NCBI GenBank assembly: GCA_021234155.1
Contig: JAJEKV010000033.1
Coordinates: forward strand, 15,629,422 to 15,693,421
DNA: 64,000 nt
Reading direction: 5' to 3'
DNA from: Isoetes taiwanensis
Lineage: Eukaryota > Streptophyta > Lycopodiopsida > Isoetales > Isoetaceae
The notes beneath the pieces were generated by a model. It saw nothing but the letters and a program-made list of their open reading frames with translations, was not told the DNA's origin and did no database searches. The position numbers were made by a program, and so were the translations under genes. Below are positions 1-11,200 of the stretch, one piece after another (position 1 is the first letter of the stretch; each line of letters opens with the position of its first letter).

Positions 1-437
1 CTTTTTTAATCAGATCCACATTGGACACAATTTCCACAGTTCTCTTATTAATCTTTGTGGGAATGTTAAGAACATGGAAGAAGGACGTTTGAGAAGGATC
101 AAGCCCTGTGTTTCCAGGAGGTATGGTCACATCAATTGGGGCTACAAGCCCAACACGAGCAGGTGCACCCACCTTGTACTTGGCAACTTCTTCTCTGACC
201 CCCTTTTGTAAAAATAAGTCCCACGTTGCCCAAGAGAAGAGATATCAGATTCAAAACAGCCGTATTTCCAGTTTTCTCTGCGTAAACTCGAATGGTTCTT
301 TTCATCATGGTATTCTTCCCCATAAGTACGACAGATTCTGGCCTTAAACCCTTCCTGATTTGCTGCATTTGAGTAGACCCAACATTATCCGCTACACAGA
401 TCAAAGCCTTGGAGTACTCCTCCAAAAGCTCACACAT
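1..437 (-). pseudogene. RPP0: 60S acidic ribosomal protein P0 fragment (unit 1)
   Basis: The minus-strand reading gives a P0 (L10e family) segment beginning [13 protein letters not shown], followed by [32 protein letters not shown] and [10 protein letters not shown], the conserved rRNA-binding N-terminal part of P0. P0 anchors the P1/P2 stalk on the large ribosomal subunit. The copy is cut by the window start. Reading frames shift within it (near 190-250), and the first exon, which would encode the lysine-rich start of P0, is not seen. The bases just upstream of MCELL end in AG, so this may be an internal exon border. The fuller copy is in unit 2. I call it a gene fragment; some of the frameshifts may be sequence error. 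Confidence 0.8.
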
Positions 438-1981
438 CTTTTCTAAAGTATTATATGTACCTGGGTTATTAGTGATGGCAAATTAAAAAGAGGCCGGAGC
501 ACTGCAAAAAGAGAAAGGGAGGTGAATGCCTACCAGAACTAAGAACAGGAATCGGATAGCTACAAAGACCAATTATTTGCAGAATACCAAAATAGGCCGC
601 CACGGATTTCCTGACGCATCATAGCTCTGACACAAAAGAAACACCCATTTCTGCAAGTTGAACATTCATTTCTTTCTGATGCTTGCTCCAGCCTTCTTGT
701 TCTCGATGCTTGCTCCAGCCTACCGAAGCACCACAGACAGTTCTCCACCTCTGCAGAATTTGTGCCTTCCGCTAGCAAACCCTATCTAGCAAACCCTATT
801 TCTAAATGGCTCGAGGGTTGCATGTGAAGGGGTCTGAATAAGCTAATTGAAAAAAAAATACAACATGGCCCATGGGTTTAAATCATTGAACAAAAAACAC
901 TAAAATTAATGTAGGCATATATGCACTCTAGATATACTAATTAGTAGTTCCCATGCAATACGTTTTCGAAATCATATGAAAACCATAGGAAAAATAGTAC
1001 AAAAATACAAAACCAACCCCCTGTTATTATGCTAGATATGCACCCACTAAAAAGAACAACTAGCGGCGGCGATGCTTTCGCGGTAATATGAAAACTTAGT
1101 TGTTTCTTTAGTTGTTTGTACACATATGCATCCACTAAAAAGAACAACTAGCGGCGGCGATCGCCGCCGCGACAAAGTCTTGTAAGATTTATGATACTTC
1201 ACACAATTTATTGCATTTCAAAATTTAACACAATCTCTGAAATGCCATAATTGTGTGAAATATCCTTGTATCTGGAAAACAATGGTTCCGTGCGAGAAGA
1301 GAAAAGAATCTGCAGTGGTCCATGATAACCTTAGAACTTCGTGCTAGGTCAATGATATCTAGACATCTGGTCAAGCTTTTTTCCCTTTGGAATCTATGGT
1401 GGAACCATGGTACCCATTGCAAAGAAGGTCATGATGTCCGAGGGACAGATGTCATTGAACTTGAATATGCATGCAGTTGGAAGCAAGAGTGGATCATGTA
1501 TCTTGTGAACCTGCTTCTCTTCCACGGGCTTTTGAATGGTCTGCCATGGTTTGGCCCCTTCGCTCGCAAAGATCCCTTCACAGCAAGATTCGGCAACACG
1601 AGAAGAGACAAATAGTGTCAGAGTTCAGAAGTCCATGGAAGGCAGCATGTTCTCGAGCCACTAAGGTCAACGATTGCTCCTGAATTCTAGGAACGAGCCA
1701 TCGACAATCGACAATCTTAAGTATCTCAAGTTGAAAGCAACTGGAATTCCCAATCTTTCTTTCTCTGCCTCTCTGGATCAATGTGGTGTAGTCACTTTCT
1801 AGGCTCCATTATTTAGAGAGGCGTGGTTGCAAGACCATCGAAGTTCCCATATGCACTCTCCATGTTCAATGCTCCAGTGTAATATCTCAATGGCATCAGG
1901 ACTTACCTTGGGCACTATAGTTGGAATCATTGTTCTCAACACAAAGCACAATGGTCGAAACGAAATGGCTACATTTCAGCG
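438..1981. other. No recognised gene; dispersed repeats
   Basis: The stretch carries a 35-bp direct repeat (1,037-1,072 and 1,129-1,163, both containing actagcggcggcgat), a GC palindrome at 1,151-1,170, and a diverged copy of a dispersed AT-rich repeat at about 913-1,036 that ends in a cccctgttattatgcta motif also seen at 3,140, 27,895 and 43,535. A block at 1,482-1,690 is a diverged duplicate (roughly three quarters identical by eye) of 2,110-2,330. Short ORFs here show no recognisable protein. Confidence 0.5.
1151..1170. repeat. 20-bp perfect GC palindrome
   Basis: gcggcggcgatcgccgccgc reads the same on both strands and is followed by gacaaagtcttgtaag. Similar GC stems followed by gataaatttcttgta occur at 21,859-21,880 and 44,430-44,451. 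In unit 2 the equivalent site (about 29,863) is eroded to a shorter palindrome. The shared flank suggests a common transposon end rather than an isolated hairpin. Confidence 0.7.
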
Positions 1982-2245
1982 TTACCTCCCTCTGGTCACA
2001 GCGAGGTTTCCACATGCCTCTTGCATTCGTCTCTTAGGATCAATACAACTTAGCTCCTTGCTAAGCTCTATTGCACAAAGAGATGAATGCACGGTGAATT
2101 CTTGGAAATCTTGTTGTAAGAGTGGATCATGTATCTTGTGAATCTGCTTCATTTTGATGGGCTCTTGAATAGTCTGTCGTCGTTTGACCCCTTCGCACGT
2201 AAAGATCCCTTCAAAGCAAGATTTTGCAGCATCTTGAAGAGACAA
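1982..2245 (-). pseudogene. Receptor-like kinase C-lobe fragment (unit 1)
   Basis: The minus-strand ORF contains KMKQIHKIHDPLLQQDF, CAIELSKELSCIDPKRR and MQEACGNLAV. The arrangement of a DP.L motif, then a helix ending in a C..DP..R motif, then M.E....L resembles subdomains X-XI at the end of plant receptor-like kinases, including the LysM type. Catalytic-loop and DFG motifs are not present nearby, so only the extreme C-terminal part of a kinase could be represented. The invariant arginine-proline pair (RPSM in most receptor kinases) appears as RRM, possibly because of a small deletion. Assignment is tentative. Confidence 0.4.
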
Positions 2246-2737
2246 ACGGCGTCGAGTTTAATAAGCCCATTGAAGGTTCTGCGGGTTCTCGAGGCACTAA
2301 GGTTGGTGATTAAGCCTAAATTTAAGAAACTCTTGAACCTTAGATAGTTCTCAAATTATTATGTAATTTTCGCGAGTGAAAATAACAAATGAAGAGAGAT
2401 AAAATGAAATGACAAAATTTATTGTTTTATTCACAAGTTGTTTATTCTTCCACGTCCTGTTTGATAACGCCATCGACCTTTGGAGAGTCAACTGGATCAA
2501 GACATGTGGTTAATTCCTCGACACAACTTGTTGTATTGATGGGAGCAAGATCACCCACCCCTCTGTGTCAAATTCTTCGTTTTCTTGGCTATCGTTGGAT
2601 TGATCCAAGAATATGTTTTCTAGGTCATCTTTGTCGTTGACGAAATTGGTGCATTGAATGTCTGTGCCAACGTGGATACAAAGCAAGTACTAACAAGGTT
2701 TGGAGGTGTTGGCCTTCTGTTGCTTCATCTGGCTATT

Positions 2738-3157
2738 GGTGCACCCTGGACTACCATAGTCGTCGGATCTGTCAATCCTACGGCCCAGACTGTATGTTGG
2801 AGCCTCTGGACACCTCTCGTTTCGATTATGCTCAATTATGATTGGGGACGCCTATGATTTTAAGATGTCGAATACGAGTTTGCCTAAGGTTTTGATGGTA
2901 TATCGTGCCTCTATACGATTTCATTTAAGCTTTTAGAATATGAAATACGGAGATTCGAATCTCTACTAAAATAACTCAATGTCCTAATAAGACTACTTTA
3001 ACCAATCTAACTAGTGAGCTAATGTGACTATTTTTTATCTTAAATCTATGTTTTTTTTTTTATAATAACCCATTGAATTGTTTTAGGGATATGGTCTATG
3101 GTTTCAAGAATTATATCTATATCAAATCCCCCTGCAACCCCCTGTTATTTTGCTACA
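2738..3157. repeat. About 420-bp block present only in unit 1
   Basis: Unit 2 reads straight from the gctatt motif (31,438) into ttcaattgtcttggcc, whereas unit 1 has this extra block between the same flanks. Its right end carries the cccctgttattttgctacat motif of the dispersed repeat family. No ORF is recognised. It is either an insertion in unit 1 or a deletion in unit 2. There is no clear target-site duplication, so I do not assign a transposon class. Confidence 0.6.
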
Positions 3158-5218
3158 TATTTCAATTGTCTTGGCCATTCCTTTCTCGCCCATGCTACAC
3201 CTTTTGACCCTAGCCCACCCTCTGATTGGTACGTTGGCGCAGCAAGAGGGATGGTGTAGTTGATTTCTTCTGCTTCGTGCTCCCCTGGTTGTCCCTTGTC
3301 TTTTTTTGCTATTATTCTTCGTTTTGCGTATCACATCTAATCTTTGTTTTGGTGTGTTATGAGAGATCTTATTTTTTTGTGGTCAAAATAATAATTCAAA
3401 AGACATGAATGACATATGAACCATTAAGCATACAGCTCCCATAACACACCAAAACAAGGATTTCAAAATTTTGCTTTATTACTTTTCTGGAATCTTAGAA
3501 ATTAGGTTTTTAGCACGCCAGCCTAACCAAGCGTGCAACCCTCCTTGCAATTCTAGACTATCCACGTGTCACCTCCACATCATAAAAAACTGAGTTGGTA
3601 TCATCTTCTACCGTTAGATCTCTATTTTATGCATCCTACGGTCATGAAAATTAATAATTGACTAAAAATGGACACGGAGATGTAAAAGGACGTTGAACTC
3701 GTCTGTATTTTTCTCTCTTTCCCAACTGTGCGTCCGGATTAGCCTTGCCGGATAATGTTGATTTACTCTGAGAAATTTGCTCTGGCCCAATGGCAGATGG
3801 ATCATTTAGCGCTGTTTACACATGCAACCAGGGTTTCGCCAAGCATCGGCCTCCCAGTTCAATGGAAATTTGTCCAAGGCAAATCGGCCTACTTTTGGCT
3901 TTCGTCCCATGCTTCTCCGTTATTGTCATAACCCTAACTTTGCCTCTTTCAGATTCTTCCTTCCGGCTGTGTATTAATGCAAAAGAGAGCTCCTTTGATG
4001 GTAGAAAAACCTTACAACCGCATTTCTTGTTCCTTGTTTGGGTTATCTTGTTCTATCATCCGGGCGGGCTGCAAAAGGACCACTTTGCAATTACAATCTT
4101 TGCAATTACAATCTTTTTCTTTTCATGTAGGAGTTTCGGTACATAATGCAGTTCAGCTTGCAAGGTACAGTCTTTTAATTGCATATGATTGCTCTTAGAA
4201 ATATCTTTGCCTTTGTAGTCTTCATTCCTACTCTAGGCAGCTAAGGTCGTCCCTTTGCTTCTTCCATCAACACAAGCTTATCAATACTAGATTATTTCTT
4301 TACAAGAATCTAAATTGTTTTACTTATACTGATCTTTGCACTTTGTACGGTACCACAATTCCAAGCTTTGGAGATGCATAAGATGAAGGAAGATTTCAAA
4401 CGACTCTCTTACGCAAACTATTAGGGTATTGCGAATCTTTGTTTTCTCTCTGTTTCTCACCAATAACAAGGCTCAAGCTCTCGAAAAGCTACGAACAAAA
4501 TATTAACCTAACTAGCCCAAATCTGTAGCTTGTTAATAACCTCATTTTGATTATGCTTAAGCTTTTGCTTTGCTATTCTTTCCTTCCCCTTTTGCTAGCA
4601 TTCGTCTTTTCTCCAAGAACTCTTTGTTTCAAGTGCCCATGTATGCGGAAAATCCTCGTCGTAAAGAGGTTGCAATGGACTGCATACAAGGCATGGGCCC
4701 GATTGGATCTCGTGAAACACCACTACATACACATCCATTGGGCTCATCGATTGGAGTTTTTCATTGTACAAAGGTTGTAGGCAAGCCTCTGCATCATAAA
4801 GTCCTGATGATTATTTGTTGGGAAGTATAAGAATCTTTTTTTACGTAGATGGAAGACAAGATAGAGCCTCAAATACTCATTTTATGGTCATTACGCAGAC
4901 CTTTAAGCCTCGGAATGGGATACTTTAAATTTTTTGTTTGAGTCCCTTTCCTTTCAATCCTATTAATTATTAATGCTCCACTTCATCTCATACTTGCATC
5001 ATCCATAGAAAACGTAAACTTGCTCAAAACTTAAACTTGCCCTTCCAAACAAGAATGTTGCCTCCCATCTTCATTGAGCATGGTGCATTTGTCTTCTTTG
5101 TCGAATTTATTCATGTAACACTATTTGTGCATCTTCACACCTGTTCAAGTGTTTAGAAGCATAAACGGGTGGTATTTCGGGCCGGTGTGGATCGCTAAAG
5201 CGGGAATTGACACTTCTT
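3158..5218. other. No recognised gene; imperfect palindrome and small ORFs
   Basis: The stretch holds an inverted repeat at 3,344-3,457 and a 15-bp direct duplication (tttgcaattacaatc, about 4,085-4,115). An unrecognised ORF near 4,570-4,830 contains CIQGMGPIGSRETPLHTHPL and is partly retained in unit 3 at 52,116-52,391. Unit 2 has the same layout at 31,441-33,490. Several short ORFs cover both strands; none resembles a known family to me. Confidence 0.45.
3344..3457. repeat. Inverted repeat, 18-bp perfect arms
   Basis: ttgttttggtgtgttatg at 3,344-3,361 is the exact reverse complement of 3,440-3,457, with a 78-base AT-rich loop. The similarity continues imperfectly for several bases outside and inside. 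The same structure is kept in unit 2 (about 31,626-31,740). It may be a short foldback element; no target duplication is evident. Confidence 0.7.
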
Positions 5219-5608
5219 TACGGGCTGCAATGGAGAGCGATCTTTGCTACTTATGCATCCCTTCTTAGGCGCATGTATCAAAGAAAAGGCTTTCGTTGGG
5301 GTAAGTGCGTTCATCTTTTCTTTGTTAGTAGAAATGGATTTCAGCAAGAGAATAATGTGTAATTTACTTCTTGAGATATATTGTAAATGTGGGTGCGTAA
5401 TGGAAGCATAGAAGGTTTTGTCTCCATAAAAATGTGTACTCTTGGACTATCACGATTGTGTCTTATCTGCGACTTGATAACAAAAGCATTGCGGTTGATT
5501 TATTCAAAGAAATTGCAGATGGGAGGTTTGAAACCCAATATAATATCCTGATGCCATGGTTGTCTTTGCTTATGCACATTATGGGCAAAACCATATTTGC
5601 TAGATAGT
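5219..5608 (+). pseudogene. Pentatricopeptide-repeat (PPR) protein fragment (unit 1)
   Basis: Read across a few frame changes, the plus strand gives TYASLLR, then GKCVHA, NGFQQERIMCNLL, an EIYCKCG-like segment, RRVF, then NVYSWTI and KSIAVDLFKEI. This is the PLS-class plant PPR pattern (T..SLL..C, GK.VHA, N.L...Y.KCG, A..VF, NV.SW...I). PPR proteins bind organellar RNA. Only about two to three repeats are represented, with stops between them, and no start codon or C-terminal E/DYW domain. The unit-2 copy is the most readable. The frameshifts lie in a sequence where copies differ at CAG/CTG sites, so part of the damage may be artefact. Confidence 0.65.
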
Positions 5609-8129
5609 TTAGCTGCTGCTTTGGAAAGAATGCAAAAGTTCTCCAACAATCAAAATGATTGTAGATTGGAAAAGCATAATGTATGTACACGGTTCCATCC
5701 ATCATTTATCTCATTCACAACAATGTACAGGTTTGCAACTCTCACATATGTGGACACATCAACATACCAAATTATGGGAAATCTCAAAATTATCACAACC
5801 TGGCGTCTTATTTCGGTAAGACAATTTTATAGTGAGATACCAATACGAGAAATATAGTACCTAGTTTGATCGACATTTGGGCATCTCTTCTTGCGGGGCC
5901 TTTTAAAAAGGAGGCTTTCAAATTTGCGGTGGATAGCTATAATTTTTGTTGGCACTTGGAACAACTACAAGCTAGGTTTGAATGGGCAAAGAGGAATGCG
6001 GTGTATGGACAAGGCCTATCTGATTATCTCTCCGACCTTATGCTTTGCGCGGATAAAGGGTTGTGGCGAGGAGTCGGTTGTGGCAAACTTTTCTTTGCAC
6101 CAATACAGGGTATATGTTTGGTATATTGTCGACCGCCTTTCAGCATCATCGGCGGGGAGTTTACGGAGTTCCTAATGAAGAAGGATTATGATTTCTGTAT
6201 TAGCAAAACTTGCAACTCTATACATGCTTGACCACGCCCATTATATGCTAGGTTTATGCCACATCAATGGCTATGCTATTAACAATGGTGCTATCAGTTC
6301 TCCTTTTCCACTTCCGACCTACCTTGCGGGTTCTCCACAATCTTTTGTGCATGTCACTTCAAATGTACTTTACACCAGCACACTTCTTGATTGCTTATCT
6401 TTGCCTTACAACTACCACAACGTCAAGGCAATCGGGGACATCATATTGCGGAACATAAATATGTATTTATTCTTATTATTCCTTTATTGTTTACACAAAG
6501 TCATCGTGGGCAATTCACAGGTTGCAATATTTCACATGCAATATTTCTTGGCAAGCTTAGGAAATGGGATGCTACTTTGATGTGTCATAGACAAATGTTC
6601 TTATCTTTGTGAATGGTGAGCTGAATTTCCATTACATCCATAATAAATCCAATGAATTGATGTTTTAGTTTAGGGGGGCTAGGCTATTCTTGAGTGTAGT
6701 CTAGGCCTAATTTTTTTTCATATATTGATTTATCTTCGATGCATATTAACTTATATCCGATGCAGGCAGTCTCTGGCCATCAAGTATCTGTCACCCCTTG
6801 AAATATACAATCAGATCTCTCTGCTTGCCAACATGCACTCAATATTTATGTCACGGAAATGATAATAACATTCATTGCTTAATATGTTTATAAGAAATAT
6901 TCATTGCTCATTATTACAAGAAATATACCGCGGCAGCATTAAATCAACAATCTCATATCCCGCGCTTCCAAAACTAAGAAATACTGGTACCTTAAATGGA
7001 GGGGTATTATCTAAAGTATCCAAGCAACATATGCTATTTCATATACAATAAATTTCAATACAATTTTGCCCTAATACACCTTGCTCTAATCTTCTTGCGC
7101 CTTTATTTTCTATGGCCTCTGGCGTGCCTTTTTGCTAGTTTCTTTTTCTTTTTTAGTTTGTGGTTTGAAAGACAAAGTACAAGGCGGCCAATTTCTTTAT
7201 TTTATTCACTCATTCTCTTCTTTAAGTATATTCCTTTTTTAGTAAATTTGTGAAATTCGTCTCTGTTATTTCTTTAACACGCTTCTTTTCTTTCCTTTTG
7301 TTTTACTTACTAGAGAAGCAAGATTTGAAAACGCAATTAGCAACTTGATGAGCAATATATGAAGCATTTCATTTACCAAAGTATGAAATACTTGATAGTG
7401 CTTTATTGAAATCCATACAAAAGAATTTGAAATTTTATTTGGGCCGTTCAACGAACATAGTTTACATTTTAAATCCCCGAGCCGCACGTACATTTAGATC
7501 CATTTGAAAAATGCAGTCCATTTGAAAAATGCTACTTCTCTCAGGAGCTTTCCATGGCGACACTTTCGGGCTTTTAATGCTCTGGGCGGCACAAAAGCCA
7601 TGGCCTCTTGTTCATACCACAAAACACAGATGGGTCGAAAACCCCTTCTAAGAAATTAGAAAGCGGGCTTTGTATGATTGGCTGTCCTTGAGAATTATTG
7701 TTGGAATTGTTGTCATGCCATATTGATAATTAATAATTGAACGAGAGGGAGTCGATGCGTGCGGCGGTGAAGCATCTGCACTGGGGTAAAGCTTTGAGAG
7801 ATCGGGCTTGTGGTCTGGCTGGCGGTATGCGGATCGGTTGGAAGCCACGGGATTTTGAGCATAGCCATAGCTTCATAATCGATGTAGATGTATGTAAACG
7901 ATCTATAGTTGAAAAGCTCAATTCTTGCCGACATATAAGAAATGCATATCATCTTGGTAGCTTCAAATATGCTTGTCAACTTACCATTCTAGGATGGATT
8001 GTAGTCAAGAAAATTGTTGTGAAATCACAGGGTTTAGAACATCTCTTCCATAGGCTACTTGAGAAGATTTGGAAACGAGCACGATAAGAAATAGCAACAA
8101 AGAAAATAAACTATTTACCTCAAACATAC
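5609..8129. other. No recognised gene; conserved plus-strand ORF remnants
   Basis: A plus-strand stretch near 5,890-6,175 keeps short open frames (WNNYKLGLNGQRG and similar), and a 6,188-6,580 frame contains HINGYAINNGAISSPFPLPT. Both are preserved in unit 3 (53,495-54,157) and broken in unit 2 (34,216-34,866). I do not recognise either. From 6,600 to 7,710 the sequence is AT-rich and I see no structure beyond short homopolymers. The unit-2 and unit-3 equivalents are about 33,871-36,368 and 53,131-55,645. Confidence 0.4.
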
Positions 8130-9802
8130 CTTTTGTGATGGAACATGAGCAAGCAAGAACCCGAACTTCTAATTGCTCTTTCCTTATAAATTGCTCTTTT
8201 CTTGATAGTTCATCAAGTACCGTTTTGGTTTCTATCAAAAGGATGAATATGAAACGAAGAATGAGGAAAGCAGCATCTACTACCTGATTAAAATAATAGG
8301 GGTCAACCTCACATGTAGAACATGATCGTGTCATTCATGCAAACAAATCAAAATAAGCACATCGCAATGAGACCATTTTGAATAGACATTGCAACTGCAT
8401 TTCTTGCAGATGCATTCCAGGATGGATTCAAATGTCTCAAACTCAGATACATAAGGCACCCAGACCTGATGCGTAGGATGTCAAGAATCAATAGAAATGA
8501 CGCATTTGGAAAGAATGGATTAAGTGGAATCAACAGATAAGAACTCATCAAAAATAACAGTTGCAAAGATGTGATGCATTACAATAAAAAAGTGAAAGCC
8601 ATATAAGCACTGAAAATAATCAAAGAATAAAATGCAAGTGCATTGATACATTGTAATGCGTAACTACTGGCCAAGACATATTTTCAAGTAGAACAAACGA
8701 AGAACTAAACTAGATAAATTGCAGATGGACAACTAGGAAACTATTAGCCTATAAATACTAATGAGTAGAATTGAGACAAATCGATAGAATTGCTTTCGGT
8801 CATTAATGCTCGTTAATCTTTGTTACCTTCAATACAACCAAGATCGGATCCATTAAAATCATCATGAACCAGCATAATTAGTGCTTTCTGCAGCATAAGT
8901 TAGCATGTCATTATACAATTTAATGCCCCAAAAGCAACATGTAACCAAATAGATAGACAAACATGGCAACATCCTTGAAATATTTTCACATTCAACAAAA
9001 GCATTATTGAAAGAATCATGTGTATTGAAAGAGCTTTTGGTTCTAGCAAGAATTATTCCATAGTAGAAAACGGTTGCAACATAAAGTACCTAAGTAAGAT
9101 ATAATCTGCCCTTATTATTCTTAGTTTGAGGTGCATATTTCTCATCAAATATATCACCAACTTCGACATAGAAGTCGGGACGAAGAAAAACACTTGGGAT
9201 TATCTCAAGAAAATAATTGAATCTCACCATCATGCATCAAACGTAGAAGTCGGGGGCGAAAAAATGCATATCATGCAATAAAGCTTGTTGCTTATGTATA
9301 AATTCCCCCGACTTGCCTACAACGCTCGCAAACCGGAAGATGCATATCCTACCAATGTCTTTGAAACAAAATAATAATCGATTCTGATATAGACACAAAA
9401 ATAGATGTGAACAGGGAAAACAGGAAAAAAATAGTGGGAAGAGGGGAAACGGAATTAACCCCGCCAAAAAACTATGGACTTTTCGATGAAAATGTAGCAA
9501 CAAAATGAAGCCACATTACGCTGCTATTTCTCCATTTTTACTCCTTGGAGGTTCTGCATCTCTTCTTGTTTTGAACCATGGTTCTACGCCATGGTTTTGA
9601 ACCATGGTTCTCGCCCGCGACCAGCTATGAGGCGTTGAAATAGAAAAGGAAGGGGCGATAATTGAGAAGCTACGGAGAGAGGAGAGAGGCCGCATCCAAG
9701 GAGCTGATGTTGCATAAGATCACAGCGTGATTTGAGAACAATAGTGACCTCGAAATACGCGCATAGAAGATAGTGTTCTTCATCGGACCCTTCAAGAAGC
9801 AT
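8130..9802 (-). pseudogene. Unrecognised multi-exon coding remnant (unit 1)
   Basis: Several minus-strand blocks look like exons with plausible splice borders. 9,584-9,802 contains SDEEHYLLCAYFEVTIVLKS. 9,092-9,233 contains MVRFNYFLEIIPSVFLRPD then VEVGDIFDEKYAPQTKNN. 8,827-8,887 encodes LVHDDFNGSDLGCIE between an AG acceptor and a GT donor. 8,345-8,570 contains PLNPFFPNASFLLILDI and HLNPSWNASARNAV. 8,130-8,283 contains ETKTVLDELSRKEQF, with TTTTAATCAG before it and GTATGT after it. Composition and splice borders argue for an ancestral protein gene; I cannot name the family. Order and spacing are the same in the other units. Confidence 0.5.
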
Positions 9803-9872
9803 CGAAGGTGCAAGCTAGATTCGTTGGCGGTCCGGAGTTGAACGCCAACGAGCTTTTAAATGATACAAACAA

Positions 9873-10270
9873 ATGGACAAATGGCTATGGAGTCGATTAA
9901 TGCGAGATCGATATAACATTGAGGGCCATAAAATATGGCAAAAAAAGAGATGTTGAACTGCTTTGTTGGTATGTGAGGATGGCCATGACCTTTCTTTGCT
10001 TGAAGGAAAAGCATTGCCCATCCCGCCATGAGACAATGGATAAGGTAGATTTGAAATATAATCAGGCATGTTCATGGATCATGAGGATAAAATGAAAAGA
10101 ACGGAACATGATTGGAAGACACTAGGAGCTGCATCGAAATTTTCCTAGTCGATTTCAAATAATTTGAAACGGATAATCTTTGTCTATTGAGGTACATTAG
10201 TCTTGCTCTCTCTCAGAATCGTTATTTTAATGCCAAATCCAGTCCTCAAATCTTTTATCTTCTCCCACAG
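9873..10270 (+). pseudogene. RLT/homeobox-DDT-like zinc-motif fragment (unit 1)
   Basis: The plus strand reads MDKWLWSRLMRDRYNIEGH, QKEMLN, VCEDGHDL, HCPSRHETMDK, and HDHEDKMKRTEHDWKTLG. Across the three units the consensus is C-E-x-G-H-D-L...K-H-C-P-S-C-H-E-T...KY..HV..HEDK. This resembles the C..CHD...KHC..CH.TFE.....Y..H...C motif of plant RLT-type homeobox-DDT chromatin proteins, which act with ISWI remodellers. Only the motif and about 80 surrounding residues are present. A pyrimidine-rich stretch ending CCCACAG|GTATG closes the block and could be either a splice acceptor or a donor. The second CxxC is broken here (CPSR). Assignment tentative. Confidence 0.4.
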
Positions 10271-11140
10271 GTATGATACCCGGCCGAGGCTTTGAAGGTC
10301 GCGCATGGACAAGCTCTAAGGCTTCATCCGCCGAGGCTTTGAAGGTCTGTGATACCCGGCCGAGGCTTTGGGCCTGGTGTTTAAGAGTGAAAAGTGCTAC
10401 TTGCTATTGACTGAACTATTACAGTAGTAATATATGTCATTTCTTTGTGACAAATAAAATTACGTAAGCCAAGTTTAGTGTACAAGGTATCCTGGGGGCT
10501 GACTTCATTTTACAATGAGGAAGTGTCGAACAAGTATTTAACTTCAAGTCATCTTGCCATGCTTTGACCTTACACGCTTGATAATAACACGGAGGCTTGG
10601 AAATGACCTCTTAGGCTCGGTTGTTAGAAAATGCTCACTTTTTGCACCAAGCAAGCCATGGTTTTCGCATCAAATTAAGCATGGGATTGCAGTCTAATTA
10701 AAGGGCCGTGGTGATATATAGCTATTTTAAAACCCTCTCAACTTCCTAAGTATGAATCGAAAGATTTAACATACATATGTCAAACCCTCCAAACATATCA
10801 ACACCCGAGAAGCCGCAAAAAGCGAACCCTAAATATTCCTATGCTAAATGAAAAATTATCCATACCGCTTCAGCGATTGAAGAAACGAGAATTCCAAACG
10901 CTTTTATCGGTTTGAAGTGAAGCGCCATGTTTTCTTGACTCGAGGGGGCCCGAAAGAGATGCCATCGGATTGAACCCTCGTAGCTCTGCTGGATGTCCGC
11001 ATCCTCGTTGGCTGCTTTCGTTGCGAGAATCACTCAAAGGTTTCGCTCCCAAAGGGAACAGTTCCTTTCCTTCAATGGCTTGGAAGCTATAATAGGGCCA
11101 AAGAAACATCTTTAGATGGAATGGCCCAAAAGAGAAAAAA
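10271..11140. other. Intergenic; short ggctttgaaggtc repeats
   Basis: At about 10,275-10,375 the phrase ccgaggctttgaaggtc or a variant appears three times, with gatacccggccgaggcttt at both ends, so this is a small imperfect tandem repeat. It is preserved in unit 2 (38,490-38,585) and unit 3 (57,825-57,925) with CHG-site differences. The rest, up to the PEBP-like promoter, holds no recognised gene. A minus-strand ORF at 10,870-11,109 is probably fortuitous. Confidence 0.5.
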
Positions 11141-11146
11141 TCTTCC

Positions 11147-11153
11147 TATAAAA
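11147..11153 (+). promoter_or_regulatory. TATA box of PEBP-like gene (unit 1)
   Basis: TATAAAA 48 bases upstream of the ATG at 11,201. The spacing suits a plant core promoter with a short leader. Identical motifs precede the paralogues at 39,357-39,363 and 58,710-58,716, and the sequence between TATA and ATG is conserved in all three. Confidence 0.6.
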
Positions 11154-11200
11154 GTTGGAAGAGAATGTTGTTTGTAGCGAAGTAGCCTAGCAAAGCAATA

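Noticed and set aside
4570-4830. ORF containing GMGPIGSRETPLHTHPL as a gene
   Set aside because: Readable only in unit 1, shifted in the other units, and without a recognisable family; left as part of the intergenic description.
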